DNA from: Linanthus parryae
Lineage: Eukaryota > Streptophyta > Magnoliopsida > Ericales > Polemoniaceae
Assembly: GCA_023055425.1 (NCBI GenBank)
Contig: JALGPY010000004.1
Span: forward strand, 111,455,504-111,519,503
DNA: 64,000 bases
Direction: 5' to 3'
Numbering within the stretch: position 1 is the first letter of the stretch; each line of letters opens with the position of its first letter. Under the pieces are notes generated by a model that saw only the letters and a program-made list of their open reading frames with translations, did not search any database and was not told the DNA's origin. Positions 33,397-43,532 of this stretch are shown in pieces. The translations under genes and the position numbers were made by a program.

Positions 33397-34131
33397 TGTT
33401 GGAACCTGTACAAGAATCTGAACTCGAATAAAGAACAATATAAGTAAACTTACAGAGTTTGGAGAACTGCAGTGAGACAGAGATGATCTCGTTCATATAC
33501 ACGATGGCCTCCCAGGATAATCACCTCTCACCGTGCAAGCAGAAGTACTGTCTGGAATTGCACCCTTCGAACCTGTTCATGTTAAGTAGTGTGATAACTC
33601 TCTGTGTTTGTGAGGAAGAAGAAGAAGAACTGTCTGGTTTTCGGAAAAATGATGAAACAGAGGAAGGTATTTGCCTTTTAAAGAAATCAGACACCCATTA
33701 GGAACAGTAGGAAACCGTTGGGGAACGAAAAACGGTTACAACTGTTCAAAAAGAGCAGTTACCAAACCGGCGCGCGCGCGTGTGTGGTGGTTCGGACCAT
33801 AGCTAGGTCCTCCCTCCTACACAAAATGTGTACCACCCAAAGGGCGTGCCCTATAGTGCAAACTTGAACTACATAAGGTGAACAAGTTTGTTCTTCCCTC
33901 CAATGTGGGATGAATTAATTTTCCCACTTGAAGTTTCCTCCTTCACCTCTTGAGGTATCCATCTTCACCCATTAATTTTTCATTCACCCGAACTCAATTT
34001 GGGTCGAAATTAAGTAGTAGGACGATCACCTCTTCATAAGGTTTCCATAGCTACTTTCACCTCGACGATTTGATAACCCGATTCTTCACAAATCGGGTCC
34101 AAAGTCGACCCGAATCGACATTTTTCCAACA
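33397..34131 (-). mobile_element. Solo LTR in duplicate C
   Basis: 735 bp beginning TGTTGGAAC and ending TTTTTCCAACA, flanked by TAGGT on both sides (33392-33396 and 34132-34136). Sequence on either side rejoins perfectly to the FEY 3' flank (ATTATGGATAGGTAGCC). There is no internal region or partner LTR, so it is what remains after LTR-LTR recombination. Orientation is judged from TCCCACATTGGAGGGAAG on the minus strand, a common motif in plant LTRs. Confidence 0.85.
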
Positions 34132-34289
34132 TAGGTAGCCTTTACCCTATCCTTCTATTTCTCGTCTTCACTCGGTTGAACTAAAAGACATAGCTAAGAT
34201 GCTATTTGCTGTTACTATTTTTCTTTCTTGAAGGGAACTCCTAAACAACTACTGATCACTTAAAAATCCAAAAGTTCACTGCTAAACAA

Positions 34290-34418
34290 TACGGCGGATC
34301 CCGAAAGATGAAGACGTTGTTCAAATCAGACAGTTCAAATTCACGGAGTTTTACTAGTGGTTCGAGCTCTGCCAAATTGGATAGTGAAGTCAGGCCGAGG
34401 GTTATGCAGATTCAAAAT

Positions 34419-34421
<3 letters not shown>
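34290..34421 (+). pseudogene. Lectin-gene tail fragment (copy A)
   Basis: Encodes the C-terminal cytoplasmic tail of the lectin family (KSDSSNSRSFTSGSSSAKLD...MQIQN, stop at 34419-34421). It starts abruptly at ACGGCGGATCC, and the sequence just before it (AAAAGTTCACTGCTAAACAAT) is the 3' flank of the inverted copies C and D. The junction is therefore an inversion breakpoint within or next to a lectin gene. Confidence 0.75.

Positions 34422-34464
<43 letters not shown>
34419..34464 (+). repeat. (GAT)n microsatellite
   Basis: About 15 GAT units directly after the lectin stop codon. The other lectin copies have 2-4 units at the same position, so this is a local expansion. Confidence 0.9.
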
Positions 34465-35528
34465 ACTTGTAATAGTAGCCTGGAAGATGTGATTGATATC
34501 AAAATGGAGTGATCAATAGTTGTTAAAATCCAAATTCATAACTGGACTAATAATACAATCCAAACGAAATTGCCCGGCATTTGACATTTTAGAAATTGAA
34601 ATTTTGGTTTTCAAATCCAAATTAAAATCAAGGTTACCAAAAGCAACCGGTAAGAATTGGTGAGGGAATAAAATTTAGTGCGCATGGGTTTTATTTTTGC
34701 CTTTTTTTACTGCCTTTCATTTGTGTTACGTGTCTAAACCTAATCCACACGATCTAAACAGTACGAATTGCTACCGGAGCAAATCCGAACACCGCTTTCT
34801 CTCTCTGTGTCTCTCTCCGTAACAAAGCACTGTGAAGATTCTTTAATAACCGTTCCACCTCCCTCTGTATTACACCTCACCCCATTAACAATATACATCT
34901 AACACAGTTAAGTCTCCATTACTCCATCGTGGGGACATTGAAGCTAAAAAATTGTTTTTTTCTCTCTTTCCATATTACCAGTGCCCCTCTTTGAATTTGG
35001 GATTCTTGAATTCATAAAAAAAAAAAAAAAAATGGGATTCTTGCCTGTAATTCTTTCATCTTCTCGTTGCTGTTACAAGAAACAAATCGTACAACTTATC
35101 AATCATAATTTTAGCCTTCAATTTTAGTGATTGATAATACCTTCAATTTCTAATGAAATAAGTCGTACAACTTCTCATGAATTATGTACAACTCTGGCAT
35201 GAAATCCATCTTGTCTCTATGCTGTCATGAATTATCGCACAAGTTCAATACTTCAATTTGAAATGAAATAAAATATCGTTCGAGCAAAAGAGACGGAGAT
35301 TTTCATAACTTTGACTGAGACCAATCTTCTCGCACATCATGATATCGAGTGGCTATTCGACAGAATCTTATAATGGTGATTACATTATTTGGGTGAGCAG
35401 ATTTGTCCCACTATGTTCCGATAATAAGTTATCACCAATTATTCTCGCACAAAATGTAAATATCAGTTTCACCCTAATTTTGAATGACCCAATTCCAATC
35501 ATACAAGTTCTCCATTGATGAGTTTTGG
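34465..35528 (+). repeat. Lectin-array spacer P, copy 1
   Basis: A non-coding spacer between lectin copies. It contains the proximal leader-like sequence (CTCTCTCTGTGTCTCTCTCC, AACAAAGCACTGTGAAG, TAATAACCG) and the ACCTCACCCCATT block that elsewhere lies just upstream of lectin start codons. The same spacer recurs at 36834-37930 and, inverted, at 44715-45970 and 47269-47980. Confidence 0.7.
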
Positions 35529-36110
35529 CAAACCAAAGACAGATTGTTTGCGAACGGCTCCGCCGCAAACAATTTGTGTTTGGTTTGTTAAACATCGTTC
35601 ATATTTTTATTCGATTAATAAACAACGAAATACACACTTTGACTCGTTTGTTTGTTATATTCGGGAACAACTGTTCACATATTTTACATATAATTTCATA
35701 CAAATATGCTATCATTCTAACTTTCAAGTGAATTTAGAAGTTTGTAATTTTCTTATAGCTTATAATATTTTTAAAATATATCAAAAATATGATATTGAGA
35801 AGATCGTCAAATATAAAAATTTGAATCAATTTGTGGCTTTTTATAGAAATGGCAGCATAGTATATGTTTATCCTTATTGTCATTTTCACTGATTTGAGGA
35901 AAAAAGACCCAAAATGCTACTCAAACAATTTTTCTTCACCTTATTTTACACTAGAAGACAAAATCCAGAGCAAAAAATCTCCTCAAATACTCAAGAACCC
36001 ATCGGACCGTCGAATCATATAGAAGGACGGTCAAGATGACGATCCGCGTCAATACACAAGAACCCATCACTCTCTCTCTCAGTAACAAAGCACTGTGAAG
36101 ATTCTTTAAT
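35529..36110 (+). repeat. Lectin-array spacer U with conserved hairpin, copy 1
   Basis: Opens with an imperfect palindrome: arms 35529-35553 and 35563-35587 match at 22 of 25 positions around a 9-bp loop. Inverted copies lie at 44100-44714 and 46687-47268. Open frames such as 35515-35892 run through all three copies, but they vary in frame and length and their composition is AT-rich, so I do not call a gene. Confidence 0.6.
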
Positions 36111-36210
36111 AACCGTTGTATTACACCTCACCCCATTCACAAACCCCTCGTCTCTCTTTCTCTCCCCCTCCCCCTTTCTGTTCATCGCCACAGCCACGAA
36201 ATTCCAGAGA

Positions 36211-36833
36211 ATGCTTCTCGCTCTCGCCACTGCCGTATTGTTCTTCTACCTCCGATTCGCCTCATCAGAAACAACCACCGTCCTCGACTTCCCGTACGTA
36301 TCATGCGAAGACCTCACACAGGCCGGAGACGCTCATCTCTGTGTCAGCGTCGCGGGTCTCACCCGCGACCTAAGCCTCAACACTTCCAGCGCCGGCACCG
36401 CTGCCTACACCCACACAATCCCCTTCGAATCCAACTCCCCCACCTATTTCGCCACCAGATTCACATTTTCAGTGGCCACGGACGAGAACTCAACCTCCGG
36501 CAGAGGATTCGCGTTCTTCATCTTGTCGGTGATAAGGTTTTCGGGTCCCGTCAAATCCACCCCCACCTCCTCCCAACGTCTCCATTCCGCCGCCGCCGCC
36601 GCCGCCGACAACCACCACCAGCAAGCACCAAGGGAAAGTCGGCCTGGGAATCGGAATCGCCATCGCCGCCATCGCAGCAGTTCTGTTGGCTTGGAGGAAA
36701 TTTGACGGATCCCGAAGGATGAAGAAGTTGTTCAAATCAGACAGTTCAAATTCACGGAGTTTTACTAGTGGTTCGAGCTCTGCCAAGTTGGATAGTGAAG
36801 TCAGGTCGAGGATTATGCAGATTCAAAATTGAT
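36211..36833 (+). pseudogene. Legume-lectin-domain protein, copy B
   Basis: The protein would start MLLALATAVLFFYLRF, a signal peptide. The ATG used by copies D and E nine bases-plus upstream is ACG here. The N-terminal half of a legume (L-type) lectin domain follows: TVLDFPYVSCEDL, THTIPFESNSPTYFATRF and GFAFFIL. After GPVKST the copy jumps, as in E and F, to the proline-rich linker, membrane segment and tail, having lost the second half of the lectin domain. One extra C in the CCCCC run at about 36560 shifts the frame, so the linker and membrane segment are not translated in phase and the frame stops at 36703-36705. L-type lectins bind sugars on the cell surface; this copy probably does not. 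Confidence 0.75.
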
Positions 36834-37930
36834 GATGATGATGATAATTGTAATAGTAGCCTGGAAGATGTGATTGATATCAAAATGGAGTGATCAGTAG
36901 TTGTGAAAATCCAAATTCATAACTGGACTAATAATACAATCCAAACGTAATCGTCCGGCATTTGAAATTTTAGAAATTGAAATTTTGTTTTTCAAATCCA
37001 AATTCAAATTAAAATCAAGGTTACCAAAAGCAACCGGTGAGAATTGGTGAGGGAATAAAATTTAGTGCGCATGGGTTTTATTTTTTCCTTTTTTTCTGCC
37101 TTTCATTTGTGTTACGTGTCTAAACCTAATCCACACGATCTAAACAGTACGACTACAGTAGGAATTGCTACCGGAGCAAATCCGAACACCGCTTTCTCTC
37201 TCTGTGTCTCTCTCCGTAACAAAGCACTGTGAAGATTCTTTAATAACCGTTCCACCTCCCTCTGTATTACACCTCACCCCATTAACAATATACATCTAAC
37301 ACTCTTAAGTCTCCATTACTCCATCGTGGGGACATTGAAGCTAAATAATTGTTTCCTTCTCTCTTTCCATATTACCAGTGCCCCTCTTTGAATTTGGGAT
37401 CCTTGAATTCATTAAAAAAAAAGAATTCGGGATTCTTGCCTGTAATTCTTTCATCTTCGCGCTACCGTTACAAGAAATAAATTGTACAACTTATCAATCA
37501 TAATTTTAGCCTTCAATTTTTCTGATTGATAATACCTTCAATTTCTAATGAAATAAGTTGTACAACTTCTCATGAATTATGTACAACTTCGGCATGAAAT
37601 CCATCTTGTCTCTGGGCTGTCATGAATTATCGCACAAGTTCAATACTTCAATTTGCAATGAAATAAAATATCGTTCGACCAAAGAGATGGAGATTTTCTT
37701 AACTTTTACTGAGACCAATCTTCTCTCACATCATGATATTGAGTGGCTATTCGACAGTATCTTATAATGGTGATTACATTATTTGGGTGAGCAGATTTGT
37801 CCCACTGTGTTCCGATAATAAGTAATCACCATTATTCTCGCACAAAACGTAAATATCAGTTTCACCCTAATTTTGAATGACCCAATACCAATCATACAAG
37901 TTCTCCATTGATGAGTTTTGTGCGAGAATA
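36834..37930 (+). repeat. Lectin-array spacer P, copy 2
   Basis: Collinear with 34465-35528: the same leader-like CT-rich block, ACCTCACCCCATT, and GAAATCCATCTTGTCTC. No coding sequence recognised. Confidence 0.7.
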
Positions 37931-38016
37931 ATTAAAAATACAAAAGTTCACTGCTAAACAATTTGCTAAAAGTTCAACACCAACTATTCGCTACACGAGG
38001 TTCAGTGTTGCTTGGT

Positions 38017-38613
38017 TTATATCGGAAGGCTGAAACTCCTCCAGGATCTGCCGTATTTCCTCCAAGCCAACAGAACTGCTGCGATGGCATGGATGGCGAC
38101 GATGGCGATTCCGATTCCCAGGCCGACTTTCCCGTTGTGCTTGCTGGTTGTGGTGGTCGGCGGTGGCGGCGGAATGGAGACGTTGGGAGGAGGTGGGAAG
38201 ATGACTGAGGGGTGGCTGGAAGACAGGTTGAAGGTCCACTGTTCAAGTACGAACAACTCCGACCCACCGGCGCTCCAACCGGCGAAGCCCAGATAGAGAC
38301 GACCATTGAGATGATCAGTGAGGTCGCGGTCGAGAACCAGAAGGGGGTTTTGGGGTTTGAAAGTCTGGTAACTTAACGCGACACTCAGCTTCCCGTCGTA
38401 GTCGACCCGAAAACGCAATCACCGGCGAGATGAAGAACGCGAATCTGCCGCCATAGGTTGAGTTCTCGCCCGTGGAGACTGAAAATGTGAATATGGTGGC
38501 AAAATAGGTGGTGGAGTTGGATTCAAAGGGGATTGGGTGGGTGTAGGCGGCGGGGCCAGAGCTGGAAGTGCTGAGGCCTAGGTAGCGGGTGAGACCCACA
38601 ACGCCGACACGGA
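38017..38613 (-). pseudogene. Legume-lectin-domain protein, copy C (5' truncated)
   Basis: Begins in the middle of the N-terminal lectin half (VGLTRYLGLS) because LTR sequence at 38614 replaces the 5' end. AYTHPIPFESNSTTYFAT and FAFFISPVIAFSG are present. An internal deletion then joins to YDGKLSVALSYQTFKPQNPL, and the C-terminal lectin half (LYLGFAGWSAGGSELFVLEQWTFNL), Pro-rich linker, membrane segment (VGLGIGIAIVAIHAIAAVLL) and RKYGRSWRS tail follow. No start codon, and the deletion changes frame. Confidence 0.75.
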
Positions 38614-38773
38614 TACTCGAATTATATTAGAAATAAATGTGCTTCCATTTCAAAAAATATATATATATCCATGGGGTTCCACTTCAAAACCAATTGGCAA
38701 TGAGGGTAGTAGCCCATGGGACTTATTAATTATTTTTGTTCTTCTTGAATGTCCGATGTGGGACTTCTCAACA
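38614..38773 (-). mobile_element. Partial LTR joined to lectin copy C
   Basis: On the minus strand it starts TGTTGAGAAGTCCCACATCGG, a common plant LTR start. It is preceded by a purine tract (GTGAGGGGGCG). It ends at the break in lectin copy C without a clear CA terminus, so it is truncated. Confidence 0.6.
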
Positions 38774-38892
38774 CGCCCCCTCACATGTGGCATTCTTTGG
38801 CCTACACGTGGATCTTTTGTCTGCGGCTAGCGGTGAGCACTTGTGTTGTTAGACCACTCACATGTGTGTGAGCCCAAGCTCTGATACCAATT

Positions 38893-39293
38893 TGTTGGTT
38901 TTAAGAAGAGGTTAGTAGGCTAGTAGTTTGGTGGAAGAGGGTAGTAGTAGAACACTTTGAGAGGGAATATGGCAATGTATGAAAGCAGAGCTTCTATTGA
39001 TTTTGCTTGAGGGAAAACGGTGGAGGTACATGCTATTTATAGGTGGACGTGGAAGGAATATTCATAGCATCATTCCTTCCACAAACTTCTTCCACCAAAA
39101 ATATCTACAACTTCTCTACAACATTTTACATAAACATCTTCCCTAGAAATCTCTTTCTAGGTACAATGAACCTAGACAAATTACAACTTTGGGCTTACTA
39201 ATTCAATTGGGCTACAACCATTTGGACTACTAACTAATGAACACAACTTGGACATTTTATTTATTGGGCTAAACCCAAGCTTAATCTCCAACA
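38893..39293 (-). repeat. copia LTR with tract upstream and primer site downstream
   Basis: 401 bp, minus strand, TGTTGGAGATTAAG to AAAACCAACA. Upstream lies AAGAGGGGG, a purine tract, and the RNase H frame, as for a 3' LTR. Two bases after its end lies TGGTATCAGAGC (38889-38878), a primer site, as for a 5' LTR. It therefore looks like the shared LTR of a tandem arrangement produced by LTR recombination. Confidence 0.75.
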
Positions 39294-39333
39294 CCCCCTC
39301 TTAAACTTGGTTTAGCAAATCCAAGTAATGCTA

Positions 39334-39930
39334 TTAAGAAGATATCATACTTGAGGGGCTTCGTGAATATGTCCGACACTTGTCTTGAGATCTAGCATAC
39401 TTTATCTCCATGTACTTCTTCTCCACACATTCCCTTATGAAGTGGAAGCGAGTGTCGATGTGCTTGCTCCTCTCATGAAACACGAGATTCTTGGACAAGG
39501 CTAGAGCGGACTTGTTGTCAATGAATATCTCAATAGGCTGTTCTTGTGGCAAGTTAAGCTCCTTCATCAAACCCTTCAACCAAAATGCATGGCACACACA
39601 TGATCTAGCGGCAATGTACTCGGCCTCACATGTTGAGAGTGCGACAATTTGTTGCTTCTTGTACGCCCAAGTGAAATTCGTTCATGCCCATGAAGAAAAC
39701 ATAGCCACTTGTGCTTTTTCGATCATCAATATCTCCACACAAATCGCTATCACTATAGCCAACAAGTTTAAATTCATCACAATGAGAATAAATAAGACTA
39801 TAATCAAGCGTAAATTTGAGGTAGCGAAGAATTCTCTTGGCGGTCTTCAAGTGAGTGGTTGTAGGAGTCTCCATGTAGCGGCTAATGAGTCCAACGCCAT
39901 AGAGAATATCCGGTGTCGTACAAGTCAGTA
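39334..39930 (-). pseudogene. copia RT/RNase H 3' fragment
   Basis: Minus-strand remnants read ILYGVGLISRYMETPTTTH (in one frame), ILRYLKFTLDYSLIY, GYSDSDLCGDIDDRKSTSGY and, after a frameshift, CHAFWLKGLMKEL, FIDNKSALALSKN and HERSKHIDTRFHFIREC. These are the end of reverse transcriptase and the Ty1-type RNase H. It starts abruptly at about 39930 against a LINE fragment. Confidence 0.85.
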
Positions 39931-41274
39931 ATCCTTGCCCTAGGCAAAAAAATTGATAGACCTTGTTTTATTGGGTTGGATGGGTTTAGAGCAGTATATG
40001 GATGGGCCATGGAGGGGTTGGAAGAGTATAAATCTTGGGCCATTGTATCTCCATTAGGTTGGCCCAAAGGGTTAATGAAGGGATTGACAGGCCCATTAGT
40101 GAAAAGGACATACGACCTCATATCCACTCCATTATTAGGGTTCAATAGTTGTAAATAATGATAATTGGATAATTGTTGCTCTGCCACCTGTGCCTTCTCT
40201 GTTGATTTGCAAAATATCCAGCCGTTTTGAAAGATCGTGCTGATTACCTCAGTATCGTTATTCTGCGTGCTCATTGGATGGCGACAGCTAGTGGGAATCT
40301 TGTCACATTCCGTGTTTCGTACAATAGTATCCCGACGCGCATCGCTTTGAATTGGGGGCGCGTCGTCAACACGCGCCTTCAAACATTCATCCGTTTCTGG
40401 GCAAATTGGATTATCAACGTCTCCGTTCATCATACCCTTGATTGTCATTTTGCCATTAGTACTGCTGATTTCAAAAAGTACGCCCGTTCCAGCTGTAATC
40501 TTTGGCTTCGGATTATATCTTTTCTGCTCTAGGGCTCGGAGATGAGCACCGTAGTCAGTAGTTAGGCTCTGGTTTTGCTGCATCCACTTGCATTCAACAT
40601 TTTCATGGCCTAATCTTCCACATCTGAAGCAGTAAGAGCCTTAGTTTTCGTATGCAAACGAAATACAGCAGGCATCACCATCCTTCTTCCTCATCATGAA
40701 TCCCTGAACTAGGGGTTTGTTCAGATCCAGTAGCACTCGGATTCGCATATGTGGACTGATGATCATTGTACATTTCGGTCCAGCATCATGTCCATGATTT
40801 CCCCAACCAAGGCACCAATCTCTTCTGCATTATCACGAATCATCTTCTCAATTGGTAAACCCTTAACATTTAACCATAATGGAGTGTGATTATAGAAGAG
40901 AGTTGTAGGGTCTTTCTCCATTTCAAATCTTCTCAAAACCATGAGTTGGTTAATCACAGTCCATGGAGTGCCTTCCCAAACCCTATTACAGTCATCTTCT
41001 TCGAAGATGAAGATGAAGATGAAAGTGTTCTCTCTTTTTCTTATGATATCAAAGGACCATTTGATTTTCCAGATATTCGAGAAGAGGGTTTTAAGGCTAT
41101 GAACCCTAACTTCTCGTTTCGATAAGATCTTGGCAAAGAGTGCCTTCTTCTGCAAATTTTCACTCACTCTGTTTTCGTCTATGAGCTCAAGTGCAATCGG
41201 TTCCCCCCACCCTCCTCCATCATAGGGGGGTTTAGCATACGGGGATTGTTTTTCGAGGTGTTTTCGATTTCCAT
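39931..41274 (-). pseudogene. LINE ORF1 remnant (DUF4283 and zinc knuckle)
   Basis: From the ATG at 41274 (MEIENTSKNN) the minus strand encodes, over several frames, a DUF4283-type region (LVLRRFEMEKDPTTLFYNH is seen as QLMVLRRFEMEKD, then PLWLNVKGLP). LLDLNKPLVQGFMMRKKDGD and a CCHC knuckle CFRCGRLGHENVEC (about 40587-40630) follow, then a basic, Asn/Pro-rich C-terminal region to 39931. Stops at 41181, about 40763 and 40640 break it. This domain order is typical of plant LINE ORF1, an RNA-binding protein. No RT follows because copia sequence abuts it. Confidence 0.75.
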
Positions 41275-41553
41275 ACTAATCGTAAAACGAATACTGTAAG
41301 TAGATCTAAGAAAGACCCAAACGGGGTTCAAAGAAATACCAAAAGAATAGCCTAAAAATGGCGATGAAGAACAGTGAATGCTTGTTGGGAAGGGAGAAAG
41401 AAATAAGCAGGAGGAGAATAAGAAGAAACAAAGGAGAAGGGAGGTGAAAGGTGATACTGAGCTCTCAACAGACCCAGTCTGATTAGCCAGAAATGGCATG
41501 ACCTAGAGGAGATGGAGCAGAGAGACCCTACTTGATCTCCCTTAGTATATATA
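41275..41553 (-). other. 5' leader of the LINE ORF1 remnant
   Basis: Non-coding sequence upstream of the ORF1 start on the minus strand, with CT-rich leader-like composition. An open frame from 41499 runs into the ATG but has no recognisable domain. Confidence 0.4.
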
Positions 41554-41940
41554 CTAGTAAATGACCCGTCCCGTTGGGACTATAAAAATTACAATATTTT
41601 TTATAAGGATCCAATTGTAGTATATTAACTCATATGGGTCTTAATAATAATTATTACATAATTTTGAGGCGAAATATGAAAAAACAAAAACAAATGGTCA
41701 TGAAAGTCATCCGACAGTCAAAGTGTGGTGTGGGTGAAAATTGATGAGAGGAATTTATTGTTGAGTGAAAATGACCTTGGCATCAATCTCAAGCACAGAA
41801 TTCAAACTAATCTAACTGTCTAAAATAGACCAACAAATCAAAGGTGTACAGTAGAACACCGTCTTCCCTTTATATGTAGATATGGCAGTTTACCATAACA
41901 AAGGTTGACATTTCAAAAAAAAAATAAAAAAAGAAATCCA
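41554..41940 (-). mobile_element. Possible Helitron fragment, 3' end at 41554
   Basis: On the minus strand the sequence ends with a hairpin GTCCCAACGGGAC (41580-41568) followed by GGGTCATTTA and CTAG, then T. A short GC hairpin about 10 nt before a terminal CTRR, inserted between A and T, is the hallmark of Helitron 3' ends. The 5' TC end was not located and there is no Rep/helicase, so at best it is a small non-autonomous copy. Confidence 0.4.
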
Positions 41941-42015
41941 AAAGTTCACTGCTAAACAATTTGCTAAAAGGTCAACACCAACTATTCGCTACACAAGGTT
42001 TCAGTGTTGCTTGGT

Positions 42016-42921
42016 TTATATCGGAAGGCAGAAACTCCTCCAGGATCCGCCGTATTTCCTCCAAGCCAACAGAACTGCTGCGATGGCATGGATGGCGACG
42101 ATGGCGATTCCGATTCCCAGGCCGACTTTCCCGTTGTGATTGCTGGTGGTGGTGGTCAGCGGTGGCGGCGGAATGGAGACGTTGGGAGGAGGTGGGAAGA
42201 TGACTGAGGGGTGGCTGGAAGACAGGTTGAAGGTCCACTGTTCAAGTACGAACAACTCCGACCCACCGACGCTCCAACCGGCGAAGCCCAAATAGAGACG
42301 ACCATTGAGATGATCGGTGAGGTCGCGGTCGAGAACTAGAAGGGGGTTTTGGGGTTTGAAAGTCTGGTAACTCAACGCGACACTCAGCTTCCCATGTTCG
42401 CCGTCGTAGTCGATCCAGGCGGTGATGAGCTCGCCGCTCCTCAGATCTATGCCGGCCTTTGATGTCGCGGCGGTCTGAACCGAGAGTAGGGCTCCGACGT
42501 CGACCCCGACGTTGTTGAGCTTGGCGTCGAACTCGAAGCCAACGAAATCAGTGGGGGTGGATTAGATGGGACCCGAAAACCCAATCACCGGCGAGATGAA
42601 GAACGCGAATCCGCCGCCATAGGTTGAATTCTCGCCCGTGGAGACTGAAAATGTGAATCTAGTGGCAAAATAGGTGGTGGAGTTGGATTCAAAGGGGATT
42701 GGGTGGGTGTAGGCGGCGGTGCCAGAGATGGAAGTGCTGAGGCCTAGGTCGCGGGTGAGACCCACGACGCCGACACGGAGATGAGCTTCTCCGGCCAGTG
42801 TGAGGTCTTCACCCGAGAAGTACGGGAAGTCGAGGACGATGGTTGTTTCCGATGAGGCGAATCGGAGGTAGAAGAACAATAGGATGGTGGCGAGAGCGAG
42901 AAGCATTATTTTGAATTTCAT
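42016..42921 (-). pseudogene. Legume-lectin-domain protein, copy D, one nonsense codon
   Basis: The ATG at 42921 and final stop at 42016 lie in one frame of 302 codons with a single in-frame TAA at codon 120 (42564-42562), where copy E has AAA (Lys). Domains are a signal peptide (MLLALATILLFFYLRF), a legume lectin domain of about 215 residues (VLDFPYFSGEDL, FATRFTFSV, GFAFFISPV, DFVGFEFDAKLNNVGVDV, LYLGFAGWSVGGSELFVLEQWTF), a Pro/Thr-rich linker, a membrane segment (VGLGIGIAIVAIHAIAAVLLAW) and a short tail. There is no kinase, so it resembles a lectin receptor kinase without its kinase. FEFD keeps the Glu and Asp of the metal site, but the loop that should supply the following Asn and Asp is missing. 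Confidence 0.8.
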
Positions 42922-43414
42922 GGCTGTGACGATGAACAGAGAGGGGGGGAGAGATAGAGAGAGAGGCGAGGGTTTGTGAATGGGGTGAGGTGTAATACAG
43001 CGGTTATTAAAGAATCTTCACAGTGCTTTGTTACGGAGAGAGAGAGAGAGAGGGAGTGGGGTTCGGATTTGCTCCGGTAGAAATTCCTACTGTAGTCGTA
43101 CTGTTTAGATTTTGTGGATTAGGTTTAGCCACGTCACACTGATGAAAGGCAGTGAAAAAAAAATAAAACCCATGCGCAATAAATTTCATTCCCTCACCAA
43201 CTCTTACTGGTTGCTTTTGGTAACCTTGATATGAATTTGAATTTGGATTTGAAAACCAAAATTTCAAATTCTAAAATTTCAAATGGCGGGCAATTTCGTT
43301 TGGATTGTATTATTAGTCCAGTTCTGAATTTGGATTTTAACAACTACTAATCACTCCATTTTGATATCAATCACATCTTCCAAGCTACTATTACAATTAT
43401 CATCATCACCATCA
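42922..43414 (-). repeat. Spacer between lectin copies E and D
   Basis: Carries the leader-like block (ATTACACCTCACCCCATT, TAATAACCG, AACAAAGCACTGTGAAG) directly upstream of lectin D and the 3' flank of lectin E. Shorter than the other spacers; the P and U middle parts are absent. Confidence 0.6.
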
Positions 43415-43532
43415 TCAATTTTGAATCTGCATAACCCTCGGCCTCAATTCACTATCCAATTTGGCGGAGCTCGAACCCACTAGTAAAACTCTGTGAATTT
43501 AAACTGTCTGATTTGAACAACTTCTTTATCCT

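Larger units (their letters stand above)
32860..34245 (+). repeat. Segmental duplicate C of the FEY 3' end
   Basis: Begins near a perfect inverted repeat (TTCTCTTATGTT - ATCGTC - AACATAAGAGAA at about 32861-32890) and continues through the end of intron 7, exon 8 and part of the 3' flank to about 34245. It is interrupted by a solo LTR (33397-34131). It abuts duplicate B directly, so B and C are tandem. Confidence 0.8.

Noticed and set aside
35515..35892. 125-codon frame conserved in three spacer copies
   Set aside because: Conservation follows from recent duplication of the whole spacer. The copy at 44.4-44.7 kb changes frame, composition is AT-driven, and it starts inside a palindrome.
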